In this document: positions 52,764 to 61,072 of the stretch, in pieces
Numbering within the stretch: the first letter of the stretch is position 1
How the letters are laid out: each line of letters begins with the position of its first letter
Source of the DNA: Streptantibioticus silvisoli
GTDB taxonomy: Bacteria; Actinomycetota; Actinomycetes; Streptomycetales; Streptomycetaceae
Reading direction: 5' to 3'
DNA length: 64,000 nt
NCBI RefSeq assembly: GCF_027947535.2
Contig: NZ_JAAGKO020000009.1
Coordinates: 62,001-126,000 of the forward strand
The notes under the pieces: model-generated
The model's input: the letters and a program-made list of their open reading frames with translations, nothing else
Told to the model about the DNA's origin: nothing
Database searches by the model: none
Translations under genes and position numbers: made by a program

Positions 52764-52961
52764 CTCGAAGGGTCTCCTGGGAAGTTCATCCTCTGGGGTG
52801 GTCGGCAGAGGATGATGTTGTGGGGCGGCCTCCGCCGCAGAACCAGTCCCCGGCTTACCGGCGTTGCGTCCGTGGCCTGCGACGGGGGCCCGGGGTGTCG
52901 CGCGCGTAGGAACATCAACGTCGGCCACGAGGCCCGGGGGCGCGGTGGAGGTTGCACATCC

Positions 52962-53489
52962 TCAGGTCGCCCGCAGTCCGACCAGCGCGCGGGCCACGGT
53001 CAGCGGCGGCACTTGGTCCCCGCGCGGCCCGGCAGGCGGGTGGCGCCCAGTGTCTGGCACGAGCGACAGCTCGGCCCACACGGCCTTCAGCCCCGGCGTC
53101 GGGTAGTAGAAGCCCCATCTGGCGCTCATGCAGTCCACCAGAAACAGCCCTCGGCCGTTCTCGGCGTCCTGGCCGGCGGACTTGACCACCGGCGGGCGCG
53201 GGTCGTGGTCCTGGACCTGAAGTACGAGGCGAGGTGTATCGAGCCACAGCATCAATCCGACGGTGCCGACCTCCGCCAAAGGTGAGTGCGAGGAAGGCTC
53301 CTCTGTCGGCTCCGCATGCCGTATGGCGTTGGTGGTCAACTCGGAGACCAGAAGCCGAGCCGTCTCGACGAAGTCGGGCGGGACCTGCCAACGGGACAGG
53401 ACGTCGACGGTGTGCCGCCGAGCCCAGGACACTGCGTTCAGGGTGTCGGCCAGCGTCAAGTGGCTGAGTCTGGGGCGTGCTTGTGACAC
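52962..53489 (-). CDS. Anti-sigma-type ATP-binding (HATPase_c) regulator
   Basis: The 175-residue protein has the GHKL kinase-like motifs: N box in LLVSELTTNAIRHAEP, G1-type LVLQVQDHDPRPP, and G2 ENGRGLFLVD. This is the RsbW/SpoIIAB-like family abundant in Streptomyces. No sigma factor or antagonist lies next to it. The start is GTG at 53489 with GGGAGGG 8 bases upstream. It sits upstream of the radical SAM operon on the same strand (198-bp gap) and could govern it, but this is a guess. Confidence 0.83.
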   Translation of the reverse strand: MSQARPRLSHLTLADTLNAVSWARRHTVDVLSRWQVPPDFVETARLLVSELTTNAIRHAEPTEEPSSHSPLAEVGTVGLMLWLDTPRLVLQVQDHDPRPPVVKSAGQDAENGRGLFLVDCMSARWGFYYPTPGLKAVWAELSLVPDTGRHPPAGPRGDQVPPLTVARALVGLRAT

Positions 53490-53872
53490 AGAGTGCCCTC
53501 CCAGGCCGGGAGTGGGGGTTGGTGTTCGCTGGCTCGTCTGCCGGATCTCGCACTTCAGCGCCCTTTGTGCGGGCGAGGTCGGGGCGAGCCCGGGGAACGG
53601 GAGTGGTGGTCGGCGGTCCGGCCTTCTCAGCCTCTCCGCCACGCGCGGAGGTGTTGGACCCTGGCATCGGGCGACGACCGGCAGAGCGGAAAACGGCAAC
53701 TGGAGGCCCGAACGGGCCGTACCGCTCGACACGGTGGTCCGGCTATGTGGCTCCCGCGCTTGCTGCTCAAGCATCTCCGGCATGGGAGTAAGCCTCGATG
53801 CCCCATGAACAGAGGACCCGGACAGACTGTCCGGGTCCTCTGTTCATGCAGATCAGGAGAGTTGACGAGCTG
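53490..53872. other. Gap upstream of the HATPase gene, holding a large hairpin
   Basis: Apart from the perfect hairpin at 53,804-53,848, no gene is seen. The minus-strand frame continuous with the HATPase is open up to 53,783 but reads low-complexity sequence and is not coding. Confidence 0.5.
53804..53848. terminator. Perfect 21-bp hairpin terminator downstream of the flavoprotein gene
   Basis: Arms at 53804-53824 and 53828-53848 are perfectly complementary with a 3-base loop. It lies 24 bases after the stop codon of the minus-strand flavoprotein gene, so it is most likely its terminator. Stem length and perfection are unusual. Confidence 0.75.
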
Positions 53873-54436
53873 TCATTCCGTGGCTCGGTCGATCGCCTCC
53901 AATACCGCCGCCCACGGCAAGTCGCGCCCTGCCAGCGCCGCGCGTGGCTCGTGCAGTGGCCAGACGTCCGGGCCGTAGACGAGGTGAACGTCGGCCTCGC
54001 GCAACGCGGCGAGGTGGCCCCTCCATGCGGGGTGGCGGGCATGGGCGGCGTTTACCCGGGGGAAGACGACGACCGGTAGTCCCAGGGTGCCGATGGCTTC
54101 TCCGACTTGCGTCAGGGCCTGGTTGTCGGCGATACCGGTCGCGAGTTTGGCGACCGTATTCGCGCTGGCGGGGGCGACGACGTAGCAGTCCACGCTCGGG
54201 TGCGGCCTCGCCTCGCCGGGCAGCCGTGGTGCGTCTCGTACGGGCAGACCTGTCAGCTCCTCCAGCCGGTCTGTCTCGCCGCTCATCCGTAGCCAGCGGC
54301 CGGCTGTCGGCGTGACCGTCACGGCAACCTGCCACCCGCGCGCCAGAGCCGGTTCCACGAGCCCGGTGCGCAAGGCTTCGACTCCGCCGGCGCTCGTGCC
54401 CACGACTCCGAGGACTCCGCGTTTGTTGGTGTTCAC
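53873..54436 (-). CDS. Flavoprotein of the PPC-decarboxylase/EpiD-like fold
   Basis: The 187-residue protein has the HFCD flavoprotein pattern: GVVGTSAGGVEALRTGLV, then VTVTPTAGRWL, SVDCYVVAPASANTVAKLAT and GLPVVVFPRVNAAHARHP. The PASANT segment matches the conserved P-(A/M)-(S/N)-A-N-T motif that contacts FMN and the substrate in Dfp/EpiD proteins. The catalytic His of true decarboxylases is not evident at the usual position. Its GTG at 54436 overlaps the stop of the upstream XRE/TPR regulator (GTGA). The reaction is unknown, and such pairs are common in Streptomyces. Confidence 0.84.
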   Translation of the reverse strand: MNTNKRGVLGVVGTSAGGVEALRTGLVEPALARGWQVAVTVTPTAGRWLRMSGETDRLEELTGLPVRDAPRLPGEARPHPSVDCYVVAPASANTVAKLATGIADNQALTQVGEAIGTLGLPVVVFPRVNAAHARHPAWRGHLAALREADVHLVYGPDVWPLHEPRAALAGRDLPWAAVLEAIDRATE

Positions 54437-55668
54437 TGCACCGCCCTGCATCGTTGAGCCATCATGAACAACTCCGACGAGCGAGCGCTGCCGGTGATCG
54501 GGGATTGCTTGATCAGGTCCCGCAGCGTGTCTCGTACACGGGGATTGTTCCGTACAAGCTGCGCCGACGTGTCCTCGGCCGCACGCAGCTCCGCCAACGC
54601 ACGGTCCCCCTGGCCTGCCAGCGCGAGGGCACGGGCATAGTCGATGCGGTGGGAAACGCCTCGCTCCGGGGGCATGTGATCCACCTCGATCTGACCGTGT
54701 TCCACGACGTACGAGATGTTGTCGAGGTCGAGTTCGGCGGACAGCCGATGCAGAACGACATTCGTCGGCCCGAAGCTGGTCTGCCAGTAGTTCTCATCGG
54801 AGCCGAGCTGGTCGGCGAGTGCCTCGGCCTGGTTCAGAAGACTCGTAGCTGTGGAACGGTCCTGGCGCCGCGCCGCAGCGATGGCTGCACGTAGATGGAC
54901 CATGCCGAGCAGACTCAACGCGGCTGGATCGTTCTGATCGACCCGGGCCGACAACCACACCGCCGCGGTGTGACCCAGCTCCATCGCGTCGTCATACCGG
55001 CCATTGGCGAGCAGGGCATGCGTGCCGGCCCGCGCGGCGGACGCCAACACCAGCGGGTCGCCCGATTCGTCGGCGGCCCGCATGGCTCGCTCGGCAGCGA
55101 GCCACGAGATGTCGGATTCCCCGATCTTGGCGAGCGTCGTGGCGGCGAGGTGGTGTACCCGGGCGGAGACAGCCCAGCAGTCCCGGCGTTCCCCGGCGGA
55201 ACGCGCAGCGCGGTCCTCAAGCTCCTGGGCGGTCTGAAGAAGGCCGGGAAGCCCAGCGATCACGTTGCCGAGCCGACCAGCCTGGTAGTCGTCCCACCTC
55301 TGTTCCACGAGCTCACGCGTCGGACCGGGGCTCGGGAGCTGCGCTTCGGCCTCCGGGCCGAACAGCAACCGGGAGAGACGACGCGGACTCATCAACGCGT
55401 CCCGCACGGCCGGGACATCGTCCTGTTGCCTGTCGTCCTCCATGAGCACGGGTTGGCCGACCAGTTCCCCGAGCGGCACGCGGAGCACTCGGGCGAGTTC
55501 GGCAAGCATGTCGATACGCGGCGGTTTGCGCCGACCGGCCTCCGCCTTGGCCAGCCAGTCGGTGCTGCGGCCTACCAACCCGGCCAGTACCTGCTGCGTG
55601 TAGCCGCGGCGCTTCCGGTGGAACGCGATCCGCTCGCCGATGCTCAGGTGATCTCCGAGACCACGCAT
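54433..55668 (-). CDS. XRE regulator with TPR-like helical repeats
   Basis: The 411-residue protein has an N-terminal helix-turn-helix (GERIAFHRKRRGYTQQVLAG, then STDWLAKAEAGRR, residues 10-45) and a long helical part with TPR-like repeats from about residue 130 to 390. It resembles AfsR/PlcR-like or Spiral-type Streptomyces regulators that bind peptides. I chose ATG 55668 with AGGAGG 8 bases upstream. It is coupled to the flavoprotein gene by a 4-base overlap, so the pair acts together. Confidence 0.83.
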   Translation of the reverse strand: MRGLGDHLSIGERIAFHRKRRGYTQQVLAGLVGRSTDWLAKAEAGRRKPPRIDMLAELARVLRVPLGELVGQPVLMEDDRQQDDVPAVRDALMSPRRLSRLLFGPEAEAQLPSPGPTRELVEQRWDDYQAGRLGNVIAGLPGLLQTAQELEDRAARSAGERRDCWAVSARVHHLAATTLAKIGESDISWLAAERAMRAADESGDPLVLASAARAGTHALLANGRYDDAMELGHTAAVWLSARVDQNDPAALSLLGMVHLRAAIAAARRQDRSTATSLLNQAEALADQLGSDENYWQTSFGPTNVVLHRLSAELDLDNISYVVEHGQIEVDHMPPERGVSHRIDYARALALAGQGDRALAELRAAEDTSAQLVRNNPRVRDTLRDLIKQSPITGSARSSELFMMAQRCRAVQ

Positions 55669-56038
55669 GCGTGCTGCCTCCTGTGGTGTAGGGGCGACTC
55701 CCACGATAGCGACGCGGCAACGAGGCGCACGGGGTACGGGACTTGGGCGATCCCTGCATTGCCCAGCTCAGCGTGAGGGAGGCAACGGGCGAAGACGCTG
55801 ACGATCTGTCCGGGTCTGAGGAATCAGCGGAAGTACTCGCGAGCGGCCGGGCACGGTGATCGATGACCTTCAGCAGACCAGCACCCGGCTCGCGACGAAG
55901 CGTCGCTGCGGCCAGCGGAGAAGGACGCGGCCATGGGCCGATATTCGATGCACTGGACCACCACGCATTCGATAACGTCGCCACTCCCAATCCCATACTG
56001 GCCCAGCCAGCTGTCCGACCCAGGAGCGTATAGGCGCC
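55669..56038. other. Divergent region before the tyrosyl-tRNA synthetase gene
   Basis: No gene is seen. I looked for a T-box leader (the conserved TGGNACC element and a terminator/antiterminator pair) and found none. The ribosome site GGAGCG lies about 10 bases before the tyrS start. Confidence 0.45.
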
Positions 56039-57442
56039 ATGAGCCGTTTGCGTGAGTCTGTCACCCGTGTCATGCACATCCTCGACGGGGCGGACCTGGG
56101 CGCGGACTATACGGTCGCGCAGCTGCTGGGCGAGACGACAGCACGGCGCTCCCTGGACCTCTCCGACCTCTCCCCCCAGGAACAGGCGGCCCTGGTCGAG
56201 GGGCGCGCGATCAACCTGATTCCCTCGGCGACGGTGCTCGCCGAGAAGATCGAAGCCGCTCAGGCGGCGGGACGTCCCTTCGTCGTCAAGTACGGCATCG
56301 ACCCCACCTCGCCCGACGTCCACCTCGGCCACGCGGTACCGATCATCATCGCCAGCCGGTTCCAGCGTATGGGCCACCACGTCGTCTTCATCATCGGCGA
56401 CGTCACGGCCAAGATCGGCGACCCATCGGGAAGGTCCTCGGAGCGACCGCCCCTCACCGACGAGGACATCGCCCACAACCTGAGCGGTTACCAGCAGCAG
56501 GTCACCCCGTTCATCGACTTCAAGCGCGCCGACCTGCGCTTCAACGGCGAGTGGCTGAACAAGGTCTCCCTGCCGGAGCTCATCGGCGTCCTCGCCCGGG
56601 TTCCGGTCTCCATGACGCTCCAGCGCGAGGACTTCCGTAACCGCCTCGCCGAAGGACAGGGGCTCTCCGTCGCCGAGTTCGTCTACTCCGTCGTCATGGC
56701 CTGGGACTCGGTCGCCATCGACGCCGACGTGGAACTCGGCGGAGTGGACCAGTTGCTGAACCTCCAGATGTGCCGCAAGGTCATGGAGATCTCTGACCAG
56801 ACCCCCGAGGTCGTCATCACCACCCCGCTCATCGAGGGCACTGACGGCACCGGCGCCAAGATGAGCAAGAGCAAGAGCAACTACGTGGGCTTGTCCGCTT
56901 CGCCGGACGAGGTCTACGGCCGGCTGATGTCCATCCCCGACCACCTCACCGAGCCCTACCTCCAGCTGCTCACCGAGTGGACCGACGACGAGATCCGCGT
57001 GATCACCAAGGGCCTGGAGGCGGGAACCACCCACCCGATGGCGGTCAAGCGCCTCCTCGCTGGCGAGGTCGTGGCCGCTCTCCACGGCCTGGACGCTGCT
57101 GCCGCCGCCCGCGCCGAATTCACCGCCCGCTTCTCCAAGCGGTCCTTCGGCGACACCCAGAACCTGCCGGTCGTCTCCCTGAAGGACCACGCCGAGGACA
57201 CACTCGGGGCGTTGATCACCCGCACGCTGGACTTTGCGCCCAGCATTTCCGCCGTACGGCGGGTGGCCCAGCAGAACGGTCTCCGCCTGATCCGCGAGGC
57301 GGACGGAGACCAGCAGAGCACGCCGCTCGCGGAGGCCGCTGTTCAGCAGACGCTGAGCTCGGTCGTCAGCGAGGGCGGGGCGGTCGAAGGCACCGAGCTG
57401 TACCTCAAGGTGGGCCGCAAGGTCGCCCGCATCGACGCCTGA
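56039..57442 (+). CDS. tyrS: Tyrosine--tRNA ligase
   Basis: The 467-residue class I synthetase has the HIGH-type motif as HLGH near residues 95-98 (YGIDPTSPDVHLGH), tyrosine-binding segments, the KMSKS loop as KMSKSKSN near 274-281, and a C-terminal S4-like RNA-binding domain with SEGGAVEGTELYLKVG. All catalytic motifs are intact. It lies between the att site and the integrase, so it is probably cargo of the element and a second copy beside the host gene. Extra TyrRS copies can give resistance to tyrosyl-tRNA synthetase inhibitors. That role is a guess. Confidence 0.93.
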   Translation: MSRLRESVTRVMHILDGADLGADYTVAQLLGETTARRSLDLSDLSPQEQAALVEGRAINLIPSATVLAEKIEAAQAAGRPFVVKYGIDPTSPDVHLGHAVPIIIASRFQRMGHHVVFIIGDVTAKIGDPSGRSSERPPLTDEDIAHNLSGYQQQVTPFIDFKRADLRFNGEWLNKVSLPELIGVLARVPVSMTLQREDFRNRLAEGQGLSVAEFVYSVVMAWDSVAIDADVELGGVDQLLNLQMCRKVMEISDQTPEVVITTPLIEGTDGTGAKMSKSKSNYVGLSASPDEVYGRLMSIPDHLTEPYLQLLTEWTDDEIRVITKGLEAGTTHPMAVKRLLAGEVVAALHGLDAAAAARAEFTARFSKRSFGDTQNLPVVSLKDHAEDTLGALITRTLDFAPSISAVRRVAQQNGLRLIREADGDQQSTPLAEAAVQQTLSSVVSEGGAVEGTELYLKVGRKVARIDA

Positions 57443-57451
57443 GAACGAGAC

Positions 57452-57485
57452 ACGGCGCCGACCCACCCGTGTGTGTCGGCGCCGT
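57452..57485. terminator. Bidirectional terminator between tyrS and the relaxase gene
   Basis: An 11-bp perfect inverted repeat (57452-57462 and 57475-57485; arms ACGGCGCCGAC and GTCGGCGCCGT) with a 12-base loop lies between two convergent genes. Confidence 0.82.
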
Positions 57486-57493
57486 TGTTGGTT

Positions 57494-59242
57494 CTATCGG
57501 CGTTGTCGACGCTGCTGCTCGGTGGCTGCCGCGGCTGCCGCCAAACATTCCTGATCTCGGGTCTGCCGGGCGGGGACGGCAGTTGCGTTCGTTGAACGCA
57601 TGCGGGCAGCTTCGGCAGTGCGGTTGGGTACCGGGTTGCGGCTGGTGTGCTGGATGCGGGCGATGAGGACCTTGGCGGGTAGGCGGGCGGTGGTCAGTTC
57701 GCGGCGGCCAGCGGCTTCGGTGAGGAGCCGGACCGGGCGGTGGCCGCCTGCTTCGGCGTCGGCGAGCACCGTTGCCAGTGCTGGCCAGTTGGGGTCGGTG
57801 AGGATGCGGTCGGCGTGGTCGGGGACGGCAGCACGCACGTCGTTGGCGAGGGTGTTGCGGGTGTCCTGCTTGGGCTGACGGTGGAGAAGTTCGGCGATGT
57901 GCGGGGCGGCGGCCTGGTCGTAGGCGGCTTGGAGGTGCTGGACGGTGTGGCGGGCGGCTTCGGCCTGTTGGGCGTGGTCTCGGGCCTGGTGCCAGCGTTC
58001 GGCGAGGATCGCCGCCCAGACGAGGGCGGCGATCAGGACGGCGAGGGCGCTGCCGTCCTTGCCGCTGCCCGCGTTCACCAGGTCGCGGGCAGCGGTACGC
58101 AGGCCGGCCGCGGTGGCGTGGTCGGCGCGGATCCTGGAGCGTTGGGCGCGAGCGAATGCCCTTGTTGCGGCTCGCAGTTCGGCGTGGAGGGCTTCGGGCG
58201 CGGTCTGGGCGGTGGCCTCGATCAGTTCGCCGAGAGCGGTGACCTGGGCTTGGGCTCGTGCGTCACCACTGCTGCCGTCCTGGTCACCATCAACGATGTC
58301 GATGCTGAAGGTGTCGAGGGCGTCGGTGGCGTGCTGCCAGGGGGTGCTGGGCCGGTTGCGGCGGGCGGTGGGGTGCTCCTCGGGCTTGCCGGCTTCGAGG
58401 AGGGCTTGGAGTTTGGGCAGGGAGAGGTCTGGGGCGATCTTTCCGCCAGGGATGTAGTTCGGTGCTCCGTTGGTCTTCAGGTCGCCGGGGCGGGCGACGG
58501 AGTAGCCCTGGAGGTCGCCGGAGGGGAAGCGGCGGATCTTGACCTCGACGCCGTCGGCTTGGAGGTAGGCGAGGAGTTCCTCGGGACTGGCGGCGTGGGG
58601 GATGGCGGCGCGGATGCGGTCCTGGAGCCATTCGCGGCTGGTCTGTTCCCAGCCGAGGCGGGCGGCCTTGTGCATCTCGCCCTGGGTGGGGCGGCGGCTG
58701 GCGGTGCCGTCGCCGGTGGCGAGTCGGCGCAGGCCGTAGTCCTTCTCGATCTCCCGGCACTCGGCTCCAGCCCGTTTGCCGCTGTCGTGGAGTTTGGGGC
58801 GGCGGCCGTCCTCGCGGACGGTGGTGGCGAGGATGTGGATGTGGTCGTCGGCGTGGCGGACGGCGATCCAGCGGCAGGCGAGGTCGTCGCCGGCGGGGCC
58901 GATACCGGTGCCCTGGACGATGCGCTCCGCGATCTCGGCCCATTCGGCGTCGGAGAGGTGGCGGTCTTCGGGGGCGGCGCGGACGGGGCAGTGCCAGACG
59001 TGGTCGGTGACCTGCTGGCCGAGTTCGCTGTTGCGCAGGCGTACGGGCTCGTCCAGGTGGCGGGCGAGTTCGGTGAGGGTGACGTGTTCGTCGCGGCCGG
59101 GGTCGGGCATGCCGAAGGTGGCGAAGCCGGCGACGATGTGCGGGTCGTGGTGTTCGTCGTGGCGGCCGGGTCCGTAGAGGTAGGCGAGCAGGCCGCGAGT
59201 GTTGGAACCGGCCTTCTTGATCGATGCGATCACGCTCGTCAC
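57494..59242 (-). CDS. Relaxase/mobilization nuclease (MobP-like)
   Basis: The 582-residue relaxase has the three-His metal motif in RHADDHIHILAT (H130, H134, H136) and an N-terminal nucleophile region with Tyr in LLAYLYGPGRH. A domain of helical, Ala/Gln-rich character follows. It nicks at oriT and starts DNA transfer. The GTG at 59242 overlaps the MobC stop (GTGA). With MobC it forms a mobilization pair. No type IV coupling protein is seen in the window, so the element may depend on a helper or on genes beyond the edge. Confidence 0.9.
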   Translation of the reverse strand: MTSVIASIKKAGSNTRGLLAYLYGPGRHDEHHDPHIVAGFATFGMPDPGRDEHVTLTELARHLDEPVRLRNSELGQQVTDHVWHCPVRAAPEDRHLSDAEWAEIAERIVQGTGIGPAGDDLACRWIAVRHADDHIHILATTVREDGRRPKLHDSGKRAGAECREIEKDYGLRRLATGDGTASRRPTQGEMHKAARLGWEQTSREWLQDRIRAAIPHAASPEELLAYLQADGVEVKIRRFPSGDLQGYSVARPGDLKTNGAPNYIPGGKIAPDLSLPKLQALLEAGKPEEHPTARRNRPSTPWQHATDALDTFSIDIVDGDQDGSSGDARAQAQVTALGELIEATAQTAPEALHAELRAATRAFARAQRSRIRADHATAAGLRTAARDLVNAGSGKDGSALAVLIAALVWAAILAERWHQARDHAQQAEAARHTVQHLQAAYDQAAAPHIAELLHRQPKQDTRNTLANDVRAAVPDHADRILTDPNWPALATVLADAEAGGHRPVRLLTEAAGRRELTTARLPAKVLIARIQHTSRNPVPNRTAEAARMRSTNATAVPARQTRDQECLAAAAAATEQQRRQRR

Positions 59243-59964
59243 ACCTCCTGGTCGGCGGACTGGCGGAGGGCTTCGGCGATCTGCTCCAGCAGGTGGCGTA
59301 GCTCGACGAGGGTGTGGCGGATGTCGGCGGTGGGTTCGTATCCGCTGTTGAGGGCGCGGGCGATCTGGTTGACGTTGTTGGAGACGCCGCTGAGCAGGCG
59401 CAGGACCCTGGCGCGGAAGTGGTGGGTCTGGCGGCGTTCTTCCGCCAGGGGCAGGTCGATGAAGAACCGGCCGTCGGTGAAGGCCAGGACGACGTCTGCG
59501 GCGAATCCGGAGACGCCCCGGTAGCCGTTGGCAGCGGCAGCTGCCCCCAGCCGGGCCTCCTGGTCAGGCTCGAACCGCAGAGGGCCGACGCGTTCCGCGC
59601 GCTTGACTCCGGTGAAGCGGCGGTTCTTCAACTCGGCACCGCCCGGGGCCGTCGCGGCGACGGGCTCGCCCGGCGGGAGGTTGGTCAGGATCTGCTGCTG
59701 GACGGCGAGGAGTTGCTCCGGGTCAGGGCCGCCTTCGGCCCTGACCCCCTGGCCCGGCGCGCCCTCGCGCCGGGCCGTCTCCGCCACCCCCGGGGCGGAG
59801 GCCCCCGACAACCGGCCCCGAGTCGGACTCGGGGTACTACTGGCTCCGCCAGGAGCAGGTGTCCCGAACGCGCTCCTGATGCGGTCGACCAGGCTGGGAG
59901 AGCGCTTCCGGGGTGAGCGATCGCCGTCGCAGTGGTCCGCGTGAATATGGGGATCGAACGTCAC
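59239..59964 (-). CDS. MobC-family mobilization accessory protein
   Basis: The 241-residue protein has a disordered Pro/Ser/Gly-rich N-terminal half and a C-terminal MobC domain with the motif LSGVSNNVNQIARALNSG near residues 188-205. MobC opens DNA at oriT for the relaxase. The start is GTG at 59964. It is the first gene of the mob pair. Confidence 0.87.
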   Translation of the reverse strand: MTFDPHIHADHCDGDRSPRKRSPSLVDRIRSAFGTPAPGGASSTPSPTRGRLSGASAPGVAETARREGAPGQGVRAEGGPDPEQLLAVQQQILTNLPPGEPVAATAPGGAELKNRRFTGVKRAERVGPLRFEPDQEARLGAAAAANGYRGVSGFAADVVLAFTDGRFFIDLPLAEERRQTHHFRARVLRLLSGVSNNVNQIARALNSGYEPTADIRHTLVELRHLLEQIAEALRQSADQEV

Positions 59965-60024
59965 GGTCGTCTCCGAAAGGGGTGCGTGAACGGGGTCATG
60001 AGGGTGAGCGGACTGCTGCTGGTA

Positions 60025-60040
60025 TCCACAGCGCTGTGGA
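60025..60040. repeat. 16-bp perfect palindrome TCCACAGC-GCTGTGGA
   Basis: The palindrome lies in the region upstream of mobC. Each arm contains TCCACA, the core of DnaA boxes (TTGTCCACA), in divergent orientation. The region may be oriT or an origin-like element. Confidence 0.55.
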
Positions 60041-60070
60041 CGACTGACGACGGTCGGCGACTCCTGACCG

Positions 60071-60103
60071 CCGGGGTGGTCGTATGGGTTCCGACCACCC
60101 CGG
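60071..60103. terminator. 12-bp inverted repeat downstream of the DUF2637 gene
   Basis: Arms at 60071-60082 and 60092-60103 are perfectly complementary with a 9-base loop. The hairpin lies 19 bases after the DUF2637 stop codon on its strand, so a terminator is most likely. An oriT hairpin is an alternative because mobC starts about 107 bases further on. Confidence 0.6.
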
Positions 60104-60121
60104 CCGCCGACGAACCGAGGG

Positions 60122-60838
60122 TCAGCCCGCGGCCAGATCGGTCTCGGAGGTGGTGTCGGCCTCGGTTCGTAGCGCCGTCATCACCTCCGTCAGTCGCTCA
60201 CCACCGACCTTGAGTCCCTTGTCCCTTATCGCCTGCAGGACCACCGCACGGGAGAGTCGGCCGTATTCAACTGCGGCGATGTGCCCGATCTCCATGAGCT
60301 GGTCGATGGTGGCGTCGGCAGGCCGGCCGTTCCGACGCGCCGGGTCCGGCTGTTCGGTAGGGACATCTGGGGTCGGGGCAGGTTCCGGCGAGGGCGTCCC
60401 CGTGGCCTCGCGGGTGATGAGGATGTGGAGGTGGACGGCGCCCGCCAGAGCAAGCGGTGCGACCGTCGACAGGATGCCGACGGTGCCGTTCCCCAGGTGG
60501 AGGATCCCGGCGGGAGCTTGCTCGTTCAGGCGTACGGCGTGCAGGGCGTTGGCCCAGATGCTGGCGATGGTGGCGGCGCCGAACAGGGTCCAGACATACA
60601 GACGAGCCCGGAAGGGCGCCGTCCGGAGGACGAGGAGGGCTCGGACGCTGTAGGCGATGAACCCGTCGATCACGAGGGGGAACAGGTACATGAGGAACCC
60701 GCGTACGTGAATGGCGACGGCCATCTGCTGGAGGGCGTCGTACGAGAGCGCGCATCCGGCGGCTCCGAGAGCGACGACGGCCGCGCGGTCCCAGGCGGTG
60801 ACACGGTGACGGGCGGGATGGGCTGAAGGAAGGGCCAT
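60122..60838 (-). CDS. DUF2637 membrane protein (plasmid-spread type)
   Basis: The 238-residue protein has four hydrophobic segments in the first 135 residues (AAVVALGAAGCALSYDALQQ, FPLVIDGFIAYSVRALLVL, then two more) and a cytoplasmic helical C-terminal part. DUF2637 proteins are typical of Streptomyces plasmids and integrative elements and are linked to spread of DNA in mycelium. The start is ATG at 60838. Its partners DUF3631 and MobC flank it. Confidence 0.85.
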   Translation of the reverse strand: MALPSAHPARHRVTAWDRAAVVALGAAGCALSYDALQQMAVAIHVRGFLMYLFPLVIDGFIAYSVRALLVLRTAPFRARLYVWTLFGAATIASIWANALHAVRLNEQAPAGILHLGNGTVGILSTVAPLALAGAVHLHILITREATGTPSPEPAPTPDVPTEQPDPARRNGRPADATIDQLMEIGHIAAVEYGRLSRAVVLQAIRDKGLKVGGERLTEVMTALRTEADTTSETDLAAG

Positions 60839-60939
60839 GAGTGAGCTGGTTTCCAGGAGGCCGCCCCTGCGCTCCGCTCCGTTCCGGGCAGGGCGGAGCG
60901 CAGGACGACGGCGGTGGTCGGGTGTGAAGGACGTGCGGG

Positions 60940-61062
60940 ACTCGTCCCACCCGTCGCGTGCCTGGTCAGGCAGGTACGACTGGTCCGGCTGATGCGGGTG
61001 GACTCGTTGCGGGCGCGGGACTCGTCGCCGCGTTGACCTGCGGTGCGACGGGTGGGACGAGT
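60940..61062. repeat. Long-range inverted repeat, candidate oriT or control site
   Basis: An 18-bp perfect inverted repeat (60940-60957 and 61045-61062, arm ACTCGTCCCACCCGTCGC) is separated by 87 bases. A second inverted pair (60989-60997 and 61068-61076, CTGATGCGG/CCGCATCAG) crosses it. The word GACTCGT occurs three times between the arms. The region is downstream of the DUF3631 stop and upstream of the DUF2637 gene. Confidence 0.6.
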
Positions 61063-61072
61063 GGTTACCGCA

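Noticed and set aside
52760..52957. A 65-codon minus-strand frame upstream of the radical SAM gene as a second precursor
   Set aside because: It has no W-x-N core or leader-like helix, is Pro/Arg-rich and overlaps the radical SAM start.
53490..53783. N-terminal extension of the HATPase protein to 53,783
   Set aside because: The extension is low-complexity and GTG 53489 has a strong ribosome site directly before the conserved domain.
55669..56038. T-box leader before tyrS
   Set aside because: No conserved T-box core or alternative terminator was found in the leader.
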